Assembly: GCF_963666255.1 (NCBI RefSeq)
Contig: NZ_OY762656.1
Span: 1,488,001 to 1,552,000 of the forward strand
Source of the DNA: an uncultured Propionivibrio sp.
GTDB lineage: Bacteria > Pseudomonadota > Gammaproteobacteria > Burkholderiales > Rhodocyclaceae
Direction: 5' to 3'
DNA: 64,000 nt
Part shown: positions 7,636-16,924 of the stretch, piece by piece
Numbering within the stretch: position 1 is the first letter of the stretch
How the letters are laid out: the number at the start of each line of letters is the position of its first letter
The notes under the pieces: model-generated
Told to the model about the DNA's origin: nothing
The model's input: the letters and a program-made list of their open reading frames with translations, nothing else
The model's database searches: none
Translations under genes and position numbers: made by a program

Positions 7636-8358
7636 TTATTTCGACGCGGCGTTCGCGGCGAGCTTCTGTTCGATCTGGGCGATGGGAACGGCGCCGGGGA
7701 TGCGGTCGCCGTCGGCGAAGAACAGCGTTGGCGTGCCGTTGATGTTGAGCCGGCGCCCGAGCTCGACGGTCTTCTGCACGGCCGTCGTGTCGCAGTCGCC
7801 CTTGCCGGACGGCGCGCGGCCGTCTTGCATCCAGTCGTTCCAGGCCTTGGCGCGATCCGCCGAGCACCAGATCTGGTTGGACTTCTCTAGCGAATCCGGT
7901 GACAGGATCGGCAGCAGGAAAGTGTAGATCGTCACGTTGTCGAGCTTGACCACCTCGCGCGCCAGCTTCTTGCAGTAACCGCAGTTGGGGTCTTCGAAGG
8001 TGGCCATCACGCGGCGGCCGTCGCCGCGAACCTGCTTGACGGCGTATTCGAGCGGCAGGTCGGAGAACTTGATCGCCATCAGCTTGTGCATGCGTTCGGC
8101 GGTGTGGTTCTTCATCGTCTTGCCGTCGATCAGCGTGCCGGCGATGATGACCGATTGCTTCTCGTCGGTGTAGACGATCTGGCCTTCGGCATAGACTTCA
8201 TAGAGGCCGAGGTAGGGGCTCTTGGTGACGCTGGTGATCTTGGTGCCGAGCTTGGTTTCGAGCGCCTTCTTGACGCTGGCTTCGTCGGCCGATGCCTGCA
8301 GGCAAACGGTCGTTCCCAGCGCGGCGCAGAGCGCCAGGGGCAGCAATCTTTTCAGCAT
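7636..8358 (-). CDS. dsbC: periplasmic disulfide isomerase DsbC
   Basis: A 240-residue secreted thioredoxin-fold protein that reshuffles wrong disulfides in the periplasm. The signal peptide is residues 1-24 (cleavage after ASA). An N-terminal dimerisation domain follows, then the active site CGYC at residues 126-129 within FEDPNCGYCK. The cis-proline loop NGTPTLFF lies near residue 210. Length and architecture match E. coli DsbC. It follows the UbiH-family gene by 18 bp on the same strand and ends at a strong terminator, so the two are probably co-transcribed. Confidence 0.93.
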   Translation of the reverse strand: MLKRLLPLALCAALGTTVCLQASADEASVKKALETKLGTKITSVTKSPYLGLYEVYAEGQIVYTDEKQSVIIAGTLIDGKTMKNHTAERMHKLMAIKFSDLPLEYAVKQVRGDGRRVMATFEDPNCGYCKKLAREVVKLDNVTIYTFLLPILSPDSLEKSNQIWCSADRAKAWNDWMQDGRAPSGKGDCDTTAVQKTVELGRRLNINGTPTLFFADGDRIPGAVPIAQIEQKLAANAASK

Positions 8359-8376
8359 GGTCTTTCTCCGTTGAAT

Positions 8377-9534
8377 TCAGGTGCCCAGCGCATAGCGCAG
8401 GAGCTGGTTCTTGACGAGCGGCAGGCGATCGGTCAGCGACAAGCCGGTGTTGCGCACGAATTTCAGGCCCGGCAGTTTCTCACGAAACAGCAGCCGAAGT
8501 GTGTGAGTTGTGTATTGGAGCAGCGCCGTCTCTTCGGCGCGTTCGCGCTGGTGGCGGCGCAGCAGGCGCAGGTCGCCGATGTCCTGCCAGTCGGGCGTGG
8601 CGGCAAGCCGTGCGGCGAGCGCTTCGGCGTCGCGCAGGCCCAGATTGATGCCGTGGCCGGAGAGCGGGTGGATGCCGTGCGCGGCGTCGCCGATCAGCGC
8701 CAGCCGTGGGGCGACCGTCGTCGGCACGCGCATCAGGCGCAGCGGAAAAGCGGCCGGCGGCGTGATCAGGCGCAGCGCGCCGAGCGTGTGTTCGCCGGCG
8801 GCAGCGACGCGCGTCGCGAGCGCCTCGGGCGACAGGGTCATCAGTTCGTCGGCGAGCGTGTTTGGGGCCGACCAGACCATCGACAGGCGCTGGCCCGGCA
8901 ACGGCAGCCAGGCGAGGACGCCGTCGTCGCGGAACCACTGGAAGGCGGTGTTGCGATGCGGCGCTTCGCATTCGAAATTGGCGACGACGCCCATTTCGTC
9001 ATACGGCGAGTGGCGGGCGCCGAGTCCGGCGGATTCGCGCACCCAGGAATCGCGGCCGTCGGCGCCGACCAGCAGACGGCCGGCAAGTACCTGGCCATCA
9101 TTCAGCGTCAGGGTGGCGGAGTCGTCGCCGAGGTGGAGTTTTTCGGGGTTTGCCGGGCAGTACAGCGTCACATTGCCCTGGCGGCGAAGGTTTTCCCAGA
9201 GTTCGCAGGCAAGCTGCGACGATTCGAGGATCCAGGCGAGTTCGTCGACGCCGGCTTCGTAGGCGTCGAAAACGAGTCGGGCGCCGGTATCGCCGTACAC
9301 CTTCATGGCGTGGATCGGCGACAGGCGTCCGGCATCGAGATGCTTCCAGGCGCCGATGCGCTGCAGGAAGGAGGCGTTGGCGGGGCTGAGCGCGTAGATG
9401 CGCGCGTCCCAGCCTTCCGCGCGCTGCGGCGGGCGGGCTTCGACAAGGGCGATCTTCAGGCGCGTGTCGCGCAACGCACAGGCCAGCGACAGGCCCGCCA
9501 GTCCGCCGCCGACGACGATCACATCAAATGACAT
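8377..9534 (-). CDS. UbiH/UbiF/VisC/COQ6-family FAD-dependent hydroxylase
   Basis: A 385-residue flavoprotein monooxygenase of the family that hydroxylates the ubiquinone ring. The N-terminal dinucleotide-binding motif VVGGGLAGLSL is at about residues 7-17. The GADGRDS motif is near residue 155. The second FAD motif LIGDAAHGIHPLSGHGINLG is near residue 275. These three are diagnostic of the family. Which ring position it modifies (UbiH, UbiF, UbiI or UbiM type) cannot be decided by eye. dsbC follows after 18 bp. Confidence 0.88.
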   Translation of the reverse strand: MSFDVIVVGGGLAGLSLACALRDTRLKIALVEARPPQRAEGWDARIYALSPANASFLQRIGAWKHLDAGRLSPIHAMKVYGDTGARLVFDAYEAGVDELAWILESSQLACELWENLRRQGNVTLYCPANPEKLHLGDDSATLTLNDGQVLAGRLLVGADGRDSWVRESAGLGARHSPYDEMGVVANFECEAPHRNTAFQWFRDDGVLAWLPLPGQRLSMVWSAPNTLADELMTLSPEALATRVAAAGEHTLGALRLITPPAAFPLRLMRVPTTVAPRLALIGDAAHGIHPLSGHGINLGLRDAEALAARLAATPDWQDIGDLRLLRRHQRERAEETALLQYTTHTLRLLFREKLPGLKFVRNTGLSLTDRLPLVKNQLLRYALGT

Positions 9535-9614
9535 CGAGGAACTCCGGTGAGCCGCGATTGTGCCTTGAGCGCCCGCCCTTTTACAAGCGGCGGCCGGCGT
9601 GATAGAACGCCGGG

Positions 9615-9938
9615 ATGTCCGAAGCTCCCGTCACCGGCTACCTGCCGGCCATTTTCTGCGCCGAATTCGATTCGCCGATCGATGCCCTGATCGGCCTGCA
9701 CGTGCCGCACGATGAGGCCATGGACCTCGTCGCCGCCGCCTGGCATCGCGGCGCGGTGCGCTGTGTGCTGGCGTGCGTCGACGGCGGTCGCGCGGTGGCG
9801 GCCATCCGTCTTCCGGACGGGCGCTGGGCGGGGTGTAACGCGTTCCCCGAGCATCTTTGCGGCAGTCTCGCCGAGGCCGAGCGACGGCTCAGGAAACTCG
9901 TCAAGCGCGGGCGCAAGGGACTTGTCGGCGTGCTTTGA
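9615..9938 (+). CDS. hypothetical protein, 107 residues
   Basis: Not recognised. It is a soluble protein with no signal peptide, four cysteines and a basic C-terminus (about residues 89-104, RRLRKLVKRGRKG). It is accepted as real because third codon positions are strongly G/C throughout, matching neighbouring genes, and it fills an otherwise empty 490-bp interval. It is divergent from the UbiH-family gene (80 bp) and precedes uvrD on the same strand by 90 bp. A -10-like TATAAT at 9990-9995 separates it from uvrD. Confidence 0.6.
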   Translation: MSEAPVTGYLPAIFCAEFDSPIDALIGLHVPHDEAMDLVAAAWHRGAVRCVLACVDGGRAVAAIRLPDGRWAGCNAFPEHLCGSLAEAERRLRKLVKRGRKGLVGVL

Positions 9939-10027
9939 CGCAGGACTGACCGCGTCGGACCGTCTCGTGTGGACGTCGGGACGGGCCTGTATAATCCCGG
10001 CTGCTCCCTTCCGTGAAACGCCTTCCG

Positions 10028-12196
10028 ATGTCCGATCTGCTTGCGAACCTCAACCCCGAACAACTGGCGGCGGTGACGCTGCCGCCGCAGCATGCGCTGA
10101 TCCTCGCCGGTGCCGGCAGCGGCAAGACCCGCGTGCTGACGACGCGCATCGCCTGGCTGATCTCGACGGGGCAGGTCGGACCGCACGGCGTGCTGGCGGT
10201 GACCTTCACCAACAAGGCGGCCAAGGAAATGCTGGCGCGTCTGTCGGCGATGCTGCCGATCAATCCGCGCGGCATGTGGATCGGTACCTTCCACGGTCTG
10301 TGCAACCGCCTGTTGCGTGCGCATCATCGCGAGGCCGGCCTGCCGGCAACCTTCCAGATCCTCGATTCGGCCGACCAGTTGTCGGCGATCAAGCGCCTGC
10401 TCAAGAATCTCAACGTCGACGACGAAAAGTATCCGCCGCGCGAACTCGCCCATTTCATCAACGCGCACAAGGAGCAGGGTATCCGCGCCGCGCAGGCCGA
10501 GGCCTATGACGATTACACGCGCCGGCGCGTCGAGCTGTATGCCGAATACGAGGCGCAGTGCCAGCGCGAAGGCGTCGCCGATTTCGCCGAGCTGCTGCTG
10601 CGCACCTACGAGTTGCTGTGTCGCAACGAGCCGCTGCGCCGCCACTACCAGGCACGCTTCCGGCATATTCTCGTCGACGAGTTCCAGGATACCAACGTCC
10701 TGCAGTACAAGTGGCTCAAGCTGCTGGCGAGTTACGGAGATCCGGTCGAGGGCGGGTGTATCTTCGCTGTTGGCGATGATGACCAGAGCATATATGCTTT
10801 CCGTGGTGCCGAAGTTGGCAACATGCGCGATCTCGAGCGCGAATTCAAGATTGCCAATGTCATTCGCCTGGAGCAGAACTATCGGTCGCACGGCAACATC
10901 CTCGATGCCGCCAACGCGCTGATCAAGAACAACCGCGGACGTCTCGGCAAGAACCTGTGGACCGACGCTGGCGCCGGTGAGCCGATCCGCGTCTTTGAAG
11001 GGTTTTCGGATATCGACGAGGCGCGCTTCGCCGTTGATGAAGTGCGCGAGCTGATTCGTGACGATTTTCCGCCGACGCAGATTGCGCTGCTTTACCGGTC
11101 GAACGCGCAGTCACGCGTGCTCGAGCATCAACTGTTCAGCGCCGGGGTGCCGTACCGCGTGCATGGCGGCCTGCGCTTCTTCGATCGTCAGGAAGTGAAG
11201 CATGCGCTTGCCTACCTGCGGCTGATCGCCAATCCGGATGACGATACCGCGTTCGCGCGGGTCGTCAATTTTCCGACGCGCGGAATCGGCAGTCGCAGCG
11301 TCGAGGCCTTGCAGGAAGCGGCGCACCGCGCCAATTCGAGTCTCTACAACGCGGCGGCGAGCCTGACCGGCAAAGCCGGCGCGGCGGTCGGCCAGTTCAT
11401 CCGGTTGATCGAAACCTTGCGCGCCGAGACGACGGCGCTGGTTTTGCCCGAGGTCATCGAGCATCTGATCGACCGGAGCGGGCTGCGTGCCCACTACCTG
11501 GGCGAAAAGGAAGGCCGCGAGCGACTCGAGAACCTCGACGAATTGGTCAGCGCGGCGACCGCGTTCGTGCAGGAAGAGGAAGGCACGCTGGCGCATCCGG
11601 AGGAATCCGATGCGGTCGCATCGTTCCTCGCACATGCGTCGCTTGAGGCCGGCGAACACCAGGCCGGCGAGGGGCAGGAAGCGGTGCAGTTGATGACCGT
11701 GCATGCCGCCAAGGGCCTGGAGTTCGATGCCGTTTTTATTACCGGGCTGGAGCAAGGCTTGTTCCCGCACGAGAACTCGTCGCAGGAGCGCGACGGTCTC
11801 GAAGAAGAGCGTCGGTTGATGTACGTTGCCGTGACGCGCGCGCGCCGCCGCCTGTACCTGACGCATGCGCAGACACGCATGCTGCACGGACAGACGCGCT
11901 ACTGCCTGCCCTCGCTGTTTCTGGAAGAACTGCCCGAGGAATTGCTGCGCCGGGTGGGGGCCACCCCGTCCTTTGCGGCGAGCCCGACGCCGGCCTATGC
12001 GGCGGCCCCGGCGCGCCAGCGCGAGGAATCGACGGTCGGAGGTTTTCGTATCGGCCAGAGCGTGCAGCACGCCAAATTCGGTCTCGGCGTCATCGTTTCG
12101 GCCGAGGGCGGCGCCGACGCGCGCGTGCAGATCAATTTTGGCGTGCACGGCATGAAATGGCTGGCGCTCGCCTATGCCAAGCTGACGCCGGTATAG
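10028..12196 (+). CDS. uvrD: DNA helicase II UvrD
   Basis: A 722-residue SF1A helicase for nucleotide-excision and mismatch repair. The order of motifs is complete: AGAGSGKTRVL near residue 29, VTFTNKAAKEM, GTFHGL, VDEFQDTN, GDDDQSIYAFRGA, LEQNYRS, LMTVHAAKGLEF and VAVTRARRRL. The C-terminal Tudor-like domain (about residues 670-722, FRIGQSVQHAKFGLGVIV) is typical of UvrD/PcrA. The ATG at 10028 (MSDLLANLNPEQ) aligns with the E. coli start; an ATG five codons upstream is possible. Unlike E. coli uvrD, no CTGT-N8-ACAG box lies in the 90-bp upstream region. The LexA-type box seen in this window serves the paralog at its left end. Confidence 0.95.
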   Translation: MSDLLANLNPEQLAAVTLPPQHALILAGAGSGKTRVLTTRIAWLISTGQVGPHGVLAVTFTNKAAKEMLARLSAMLPINPRGMWIGTFHGLCNRLLRAHHREAGLPATFQILDSADQLSAIKRLLKNLNVDDEKYPPRELAHFINAHKEQGIRAAQAEAYDDYTRRRVELYAEYEAQCQREGVADFAELLLRTYELLCRNEPLRRHYQARFRHILVDEFQDTNVLQYKWLKLLASYGDPVEGGCIFAVGDDDQSIYAFRGAEVGNMRDLEREFKIANVIRLEQNYRSHGNILDAANALIKNNRGRLGKNLWTDAGAGEPIRVFEGFSDIDEARFAVDEVRELIRDDFPPTQIALLYRSNAQSRVLEHQLFSAGVPYRVHGGLRFFDRQEVKHALAYLRLIANPDDDTAFARVVNFPTRGIGSRSVEALQEAAHRANSSLYNAAASLTGKAGAAVGQFIRLIETLRAETTALVLPEVIEHLIDRSGLRAHYLGEKEGRERLENLDELVSAATAFVQEEEGTLAHPEESDAVASFLAHASLEAGEHQAGEGQEAVQLMTVHAAKGLEFDAVFITGLEQGLFPHENSSQERDGLEEERRLMYVAVTRARRRLYLTHAQTRMLHGQTRYCLPSLFLEELPEELLRRVGATPSFAASPTPAYAAAPARQREESTVGGFRIGQSVQHAKFGLGVIVSAEGGADARVQINFGVHGMKWLALAYAKLTPV

Positions 12197-12200
12197 GCGC

Positions 12201-12455
12201 CTAGCCGTGCCGTAGCTTGAGCACGAGCACCATGCCGGCGAGCACGAAGGTGATGGCGTTGGCGACGACGACCGGCCAGGCCGCGATCATCAGGCCGTAG
12301 ACGAGCCAGGCGGCAATGCCGCAGGTGAAGAGCACATACATACGCAGTGAAATGTCCTGCGTGCGCTTGCTGCGCCAGATCTGCCAGACCTGCGGCACGA
12401 AAGCGACGGTGGTGAGCGTGGCGGCGAGATAGCCGATCCATTCGACGGGAATCAT
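12201..12455 (-). CDS. SemiSWEET sugar transporter (PQ-loop/MtN3 family)
   Basis: An 84-residue membrane protein with three predicted helices, the size of a single SemiSWEET triple-helix bundle that dimerises to carry small sugars. The PQ motif is in FVPQVWQIWRSKRTQDIS (about residues 19-36). It converges on uvrD with only four bases between stop codons. The substrate is unknown. Confidence 0.85.
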   Translation of the reverse strand: MIPVEWIGYLAATLTTVAFVPQVWQIWRSKRTQDISLRMYVLFTCGIAAWLVYGLMIAAWPVVVANAITFVLAGMVLVLKLRHG

Positions 12456-12524
12456 GATTTTCTATCGGTACGGTATCGTTCGCGGGAGCGTGGTCGCAGT
12501 ATAGGCGTAATGACGAAGGGATGG

Positions 12525-13442
12525 TCAGCGGCGGACCGGCACGGCGCCGGCCGGCAGGGCGTCGGTAACCGCCTGGCGGAGCGCATCGATGGCTTGCGGA
12601 CGCGGGAAACTCGCCCGCCAGGCGACGACGACGCGCCGCTGTGGCCCCGGTTCGCTGAAGCGGCGTAGTTGCAGCAGGTCGTCCTGTGCCGGCCAGGACA
12701 GCGCTGCCGAGATCGGCACGATCGACATGCCGGCGCCGCTTGCGACCATATGACGTACGGTTTCCAGCGAACTGCCTTCGCGCGCGCCTTCGGTGCCGCC
12801 CGGTTCCGAGAGTTGCGGACAGGCCTGCACGACCTGGTCGCGGAAACAGTTGCCCGGCCCCAACAACAGCAGGTTCTCGCCGACGATGTCGCGCGGCGCC
12901 AGGATTTCCCTGGCGGTCAGCGGATGTCCGGCCGGCAGGATCGCGGCGAAGGGTTCGTCATAGAGCGCGCCGGTGACGATGCCAGGTTCGACGAAGGGAT
13001 CGGCAACGATGATGGCATCGAGTTCGCCGCGTCGCAGTTGCTCGCCGAGGCGGACCGTGAAGTTTTCCTGCAAGTGCAGCGGCATGTCCGGCGCCCGCGC
13101 ATGCAGTGACGGAATCAGGCGTGGCAGGAGATAGGGCGCGATGGTGAAAATGACGCCGAGGCGCAGCGGTCCGACCAGCGGATTCTTCCCCTGCCGCGCG
13201 ATTTCCTGCAGGCGTGCCGATTCTTCGAGGACGCGCTCGGCCTGCGCGGCGATCTGCTCGCCGATCGGCGTGAGCCGCACGTCGGCCGAGCTGCGCTCGA
13301 ACAGCGTGATGCCGAAGCGCTGCTCGACTTTCTTCAAGGCCACCGACAGCGTCGGCTGGCTGACGTGGCATTTCTCGGCGGCCCGCCCGAAGTGGCGTTC
13401 GCGGGCCAGGGTGACGATGTAGCGCAGTTCGGTGAGGGTCAT
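12525..13442 (-). CDS. oxyR: hydrogen peroxide sensor and regulator OxyR
   Basis: A 305-residue LysR-family regulator. The winged helix-turn-helix is at residues 1-60 (HFGRAAEKCHVSQPTLSVALKK). The peroxide-sensing pair is C199 and C208 in GNCFRDQVVQAC, with exactly the E. coli spacing and numbering, which identifies OxyR specifically. The ATG at 13442 (MTLTELRYIV) matches the family; an ATG seven codons upstream is less likely. It is divergent from ahpC with an OxyR-type site between, so it should activate ahpCF and control itself. Confidence 0.93.
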   Translation of the reverse strand: MTLTELRYIVTLARERHFGRAAEKCHVSQPTLSVALKKVEQRFGITLFERSSADVRLTPIGEQIAAQAERVLEESARLQEIARQGKNPLVGPLRLGVIFTIAPYLLPRLIPSLHARAPDMPLHLQENFTVRLGEQLRRGELDAIIVADPFVEPGIVTGALYDEPFAAILPAGHPLTAREILAPRDIVGENLLLLGPGNCFRDQVVQACPQLSEPGGTEGAREGSSLETVRHMVASGAGMSIVPISAALSWPAQDDLLQLRRFSEPGPQRRVVVAWRASFPRPQAIDALRQAVTDALPAGAVPVRR

Positions 13443-13462
13443 GGCGGTCGTCTCGCGTGTCA

Positions 13463-13499
13463 ATAGTCATTGGCTATCGAAAATATTAGCACAATAAAT
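13463..13499. promoter_or_regulatory. OxyR-binding site between oxyR and ahpC
   Basis: The left half ATAG-N7-CTAT (13463-13477) matches the OxyR consensus half exactly. After the expected 7-base spacer, a weaker second half begins at 13485 (ATTAGC). It lies 21 bp upstream of oxyR and 80 bp upstream of ahpC in the divergent promoter region. Confidence 0.75.
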
Positions 13500-13578
13500 T
13501 AGATAAATAATCGCGGCGGTCTTAAGATTCACCCATCGCTTCACGACAACCCCAATCAACACACAAGGAGAACATCTC

Positions 13579-14145
13579 ATGAAATCGCTGATCAATACCG
13601 AAGTCCTGCCTTTCAACGCCACCGCTTTCCACGCCGGCAAGTTCATTCAAGTGTCGGATGCCGACCTGCGCGGCAAGTGGTCAGTCGTTTTCTTCTATCC
13701 GGCCGACTTCACCTTCGTCTGCCCGACCGAGTTGGGCGACCTCGCCGACAACTATGCCGAATTCAAGAAGCTCGGCGTCGAAATCTACAGCGTCTCGACC
13801 GACACGCACTTCACGCACAAGGCCTGGCATGACAGCTCCGACACGATCCGCAAGATCGACTACGTCATGGTCGGCGATCCGACTGGCACGATCAGCCGCA
13901 ATTTCGGCGTCATGATCGAGGAAGCCGGTCTGGCCGAGCGTGGTACCTTCGTCATCGACCCGAACGGCAAAATCCAGATCATCGAGATCAATGCCGGCGG
14001 CATCGGCCGCGACGCCAGCGAACTGCTCCGCAAGGTCAAGGCAGCGCAGTACGTCGCCTCGCACCCGGGTGAAGTCTGCCCGGCTAAGTGGAAGGAAGGC
14101 GACGCGACGCTCGCCCCCTCGCTCGACCTCGTCGGCAAGATCTGA
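13579..14145 (+). CDS. ahpC: alkyl hydroperoxide reductase peroxiredoxin subunit AhpC
   Basis: A 188-residue typical 2-Cys peroxiredoxin that reduces H2O2 and organic peroxides. The peroxidatic cysteine is C48 in FTFVCPTE and the resolving cysteine is C167 in GEVCPAKW. It is of the AhpC1 type recycled by AhpF. A good ribosome-binding site (AAGGAG) precedes the ATG. ahpF follows 74 bp downstream, with a small hairpin between. Divergent OxyR and its site indicate peroxide induction. Confidence 0.96.
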   Translation: MKSLINTEVLPFNATAFHAGKFIQVSDADLRGKWSVVFFYPADFTFVCPTELGDLADNYAEFKKLGVEIYSVSTDTHFTHKAWHDSSDTIRKIDYVMVGDPTGTISRNFGVMIEEAGLAERGTFVIDPNGKIQIIEINAGGIGRDASELLRKVKAAQYVASHPGEVCPAKWKEGDATLAPSLDLVGKI

Positions 14146-14163
14146 TTGTCCTGAAGCACTCTT

Positions 14164-14186
14164 CACCCCGGCGTCGTGCCGGGGTG
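14164..14186 (+). terminator. intercistronic hairpin between ahpC and ahpF
   Basis: A perfect 9-bp GC-rich stem (CACCCCGGC/GCCGGGGTG) with a 5-base loop is followed by TCTTATT, 18 bp after the ahpC stop. The weak T-tract suggests partial termination or 3'-end stabilisation, which would make ahpC more abundant than ahpF. Confidence 0.55.
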
Positions 14187-14219
14187 TCTTATTCCAACAG
14201 CATTCCAAGGGAGAACAAC

Positions 14220-15776
14220 ATGCTTGATGCGGCCATCAAAACCCAACTCAAAGCCTATCTCGAGCGACTCCGCGAGCCGATCGAGCTCGTGGCGACGCTC
14301 GATGCCAGCGACAAGTCCGGTGAAATGCGCGCGATGCTCGACGAAATCGATGCCCTGTCGGACAAGGTGTCGGTCCGCTACGACGGCAACGACGCGCGCC
14401 GGCCCTCGTTTTCGGTGGGTCGTCCGGGCGAGGCGGCGCGTATCCGCTTTGCCGGTCTGCCGCTCGGGCACGAGTTCACCTCGCTGGTGCTGGCTTTGCT
14501 GCAGGTCGGTGGCCACCCGCCCAAGGCCGATCCGGCGGCAATCGAGCAGGCGCGTGCGCTGACCGGGACGTTCCGCTTCGAGACGTATATCTCCCTGTCC
14601 TGCCACAACTGCCCGGATGTCGTGCAGGCGCTGAATCTGCTGGCCGTGTTGAATCCCGGAATCACCCACACGATGATTGACGGCGCCCTGTTCAAGGACG
14701 AGGTCGAGCGCGAGAAGATCATGGCGGTGCCGACGGTCCTGCTTAACGGCCAGCCCTTCGGCCAGGGGCGCACCAGCTTCGAGGAAGTGCTGGCCAGGCT
14801 CGATGCCGGCCTCGTCGAACGCGAAGCGCGCAAGATCGCCGACAAGGCGCCGTTCGACGTACTCATCGTCGGCGGCGGACCGGCCGGCGCGGCGGCGGCG
14901 ATTTATGCCGCGCGCAAGGGCATCCGCACCGGGCTCGTCGCCGACCGCTTCGGTGGTCAGGTGCTCGATACAATGGCGATCGAGAACTTCATCTCGGTCA
15001 AATCGACCGAGGGGCCGCGCCTCGTCGCCGGACTCGAACAGCATGTGCGCGATTACGACGTCGACATCATGAACCTGCAGCGCGCCGAGTCGCTCGCGGT
15101 CGGTGCCGACGGGTTGACCGAAATCGGGCTGGCGAGCGGCGCCTCGCTCAGGAGCCGCAGCGTCATCATTTCGACCGGCGCGCGCTGGCGCAAGATGGAC
15201 GTGCCCGGCGAGGAAGCCTATGCCGGACGCGGCGTCGCCTACTGCCCGCACTGCGATGGCCCGCTGTTCAAGGGCAAGCGCGTCGCCGTCGTCGGCGGCG
15301 GCAATTCGGGCGTCGAGGCGGCGATCGATCTCGCCGGCATCGTCGGTCATGTCACCCTGCTGGCGCGCAATGACGTGCGCGCCGACGCCGTGTTGCAGAA
15401 GCGCCTGGCCAGCCTGCCCAATGTCGAGGTCATCACCCATACCCGCATTCGCGAGGTCGTCGGCAACGGCGACAAGGTCACCGGCCTCGCCTATGCCGAT
15501 CAGACGAGCGGTGAAATGCGGACGCTTGCGGTCGAAGGCGTGTTCGTGCAGATCGGGCTGTTGCCCAACACCGACTGGCTCAAGGGCTCGGTCGATCTGT
15601 CGGCGCACGGTGAGATCGAGGTCGATGCGCGCGGTCAGACCTCGCTGCCCGGCGTCTTCGCCGCCGGCGATTGCACGACCGTTCCTTTCAAGCAGATCGT
15701 CATCGCCATGGGCGAAGGGGCCAAGGCATCGCTGGCGGCCTTCGAGCATCTGATCCGCTCACCCTTGCCGGCCTGA
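14220..15776 (+). CDS. ahpF: alkyl hydroperoxide reductase flavoprotein AhpF
   Basis: A 518-residue NADH-dependent disulfide reductase that regenerates AhpC. The N-terminal tandem thioredoxin-fold domain has the redox pair CHNC at residues 128-131. The FAD domain begins with [14 protein letters not shown] near residue 216, and the thioredoxin-reductase-like active site CPHC is at residues 342-345. All match E. coli AhpF. The ATG at 14220 follows an AGGGAG ribosome-binding site; a longer in-frame reading upstream overlaps ahpC and is rejected. It is the second gene of the ahpCF operon and ends at a strong terminator. Confidence 0.96.
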   Translation: MLDAAIKTQLKAYLERLREPIELVATLDASDKSGEMRAMLDEIDALSDKVSVRYDGNDARRPSFSVGRPGEAARIRFAGLPLGHEFTSLVLALLQVGGHPPKADPAAIEQARALTGTFRFETYISLSCHNCPDVVQALNLLAVLNPGITHTMIDGALFKDEVEREKIMAVPTVLLNGQPFGQGRTSFEEVLARLDAGLVEREARKIADKAPFDVLIVGGGPAGAAAAIYAARKGIRTGLVADRFGGQVLDTMAIENFISVKSTEGPRLVAGLEQHVRDYDVDIMNLQRAESLAVGADGLTEIGLASGASLRSRSVIISTGARWRKMDVPGEEAYAGRGVAYCPHCDGPLFKGKRVAVVGGGNSGVEAAIDLAGIVGHVTLLARNDVRADAVLQKRLASLPNVEVITHTRIREVVGNGDKVTGLAYADQTSGEMRTLAVEGVFVQIGLLPNTDWLKGSVDLSAHGEIEVDARGQTSLPGVFAAGDCTTVPFKQIVIAMGEGAKASLAAFEHLIRSPLPA

Positions 15777-15802
15777 GCGGTCCGGACGGGAGATCCGTCA
15801 AG

Positions 15803-15835
15803 GCGCGGTCCGGGGTGCCGGGCCGCGCTTTTTTT
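15803..15835 (+). terminator. Rho-independent terminator of ahpCF
   Basis: The stem GCGCGGTCC/GGGCCGCGC (one G-T pair) with an 8-base loop is followed by seven T residues, 26 bp after the ahpF stop. Confidence 0.9.
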
Positions 15836-15948
15836 ATCGTGCGTCATATCCGCTTTTGGCTTGCCGTCGCGCCTTTCCGAGGCTAGGCTAATGCTTTTCA
15901 AGTCCGGTGCGACGATCGTGCCGGTCCGACCCTTTTCAGGAGAGTGGC

Positions 15949-16923
15949 ATGACGTTTGCGATTCGTTTTCATCAGACCGGCGGTCCCGAAGTATTGCGCT
16001 GGGAAGAAGTGTCCGTCGGTGCGCCGGCGGCCGGCGAGGCGCGTGTGCGCCATGAGGCGGTCGGACTGAACTTCATCGATACCTACCACCGCACCGGGCT
16101 CTATCCCATGCCCCTGCCTTCGGGCATCGGCCTTGAAGGTGCCGGCGTCGTCGAAGCCGTCGGCGAAGGCGTCAGTGACATCCAGGTCGGTGATCGCGTC
16201 GCCTATGCTGGCGGGCCGGTCGGCGCCTACAGCCAGGAGCGCTGCATGCCGGCGCATCGCCTGCTCAAGTTGCCGGCCTCGATCGATTTTCGCACCGGTG
16301 CCGCGATGATGCTGCAAGGCATGACGGCGGCCTATCTGCTGCGCCGCACCTATTGCGTCCAGCCGGGCGATGCCGTGCTCATCCATGCGGCGGCCGGCGG
16401 CGTCGGGTTGATCGCTTGTCAGTGGGCGAAGGCGCTCGGCGCGACGGTGATCGGCACGGTGTCGACAGAAGCCAAGGCGGAACTCGCGCGCCAGCATGGT
16501 TGCGATCACGTCATCCTGTACACCCGTGAGGACATCGTCAAACGCGTGCGCGAGATCACCGGCGGCGAAGGCGTTGCCGTGGTCTATGACGGCGTCGGCA
16601 AGGATACTTTCGCGGCCTCGCTCGACTGCCTGCGTCCACGCGGCATGATGGCGACCTTCGGCAATGCCTCGGGGGCAGTGCCGGCTTTCGATCCGCTGAC
16701 GCTGACGCAAAAGGGCTCGCTCTTCCTGACGCGGCCGAAGCTCGCCGATTACACGACGCGCCGCGACGAATTGCTCGACATCGGCCAGGAGCTTTTCAAC
16801 GTTGTCGTCGGCGGTCAGGTCAAGATCGAAGTGAATCAGACCTATCCCTTGTCGGAGGCGGCGCAGGCACACCGCGACCTTGAAGCGCGCAAGACGACCG
16901 GATCGACGATCTTCCTGCCCTGA
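15949..16923 (+). CDS. qor: NADPH:quinone oxidoreductase (zinc-free MDR family)
   Basis: A 324-residue medium-chain reductase. The GroES-like N-terminal half is followed by a Rossmann fold with HAAAGGVGLIACQWAKALGA at about residues 145-164. The catalytic and structural zinc cysteines of alcohol dehydrogenases are absent, as in quinone oxidoreductases. It reduces quinones or enoyl compounds with NADPH. The ATG at 15949 begins MTFAIRFHQTGGPEVL, the normal N-terminus, and follows a CAGGAGAG ribosome-binding site. The ParA-like gene starts one base after the stop, so the two are likely co-transcribed. Confidence 0.88.
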   Translation: MTFAIRFHQTGGPEVLRWEEVSVGAPAAGEARVRHEAVGLNFIDTYHRTGLYPMPLPSGIGLEGAGVVEAVGEGVSDIQVGDRVAYAGGPVGAYSQERCMPAHRLLKLPASIDFRTGAAMMLQGMTAAYLLRRTYCVQPGDAVLIHAAAGGVGLIACQWAKALGATVIGTVSTEAKAELARQHGCDHVILYTREDIVKRVREITGGEGVAVVYDGVGKDTFAASLDCLRPRGMMATFGNASGAVPAFDPLTLTQKGSLFLTRPKLADYTTRRDELLDIGQELFNVVVGGQVKIEVNQTYPLSEAAQAHRDLEARKTTGSTIFLP

Positions 16924-16924
16924 C

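Noticed and set aside
8086..9531. 481-codon frame opposite the UbiH-family gene
   Set aside because: It is antisense to a clear flavoprotein, rich in Gln, Arg, Ala and Gly, without recognisable motifs.
9935..9995. TTGACG at 9935 with TATAAT at 9990 as a paired promoter for uvrD
   Set aside because: The spacing of about 49 bp is far from the usual 16-18; only the -10-like element is retained.
9980..10027. LexA box upstream of the canonical uvrD
   Set aside because: A CTGT is present but no ACAG follows at the required eight-base spacing.
14163..15749. 528-codon frame opposite ahpF
   Set aside because: It is the shadow of ahpF, whose active-site motifs are all intact.
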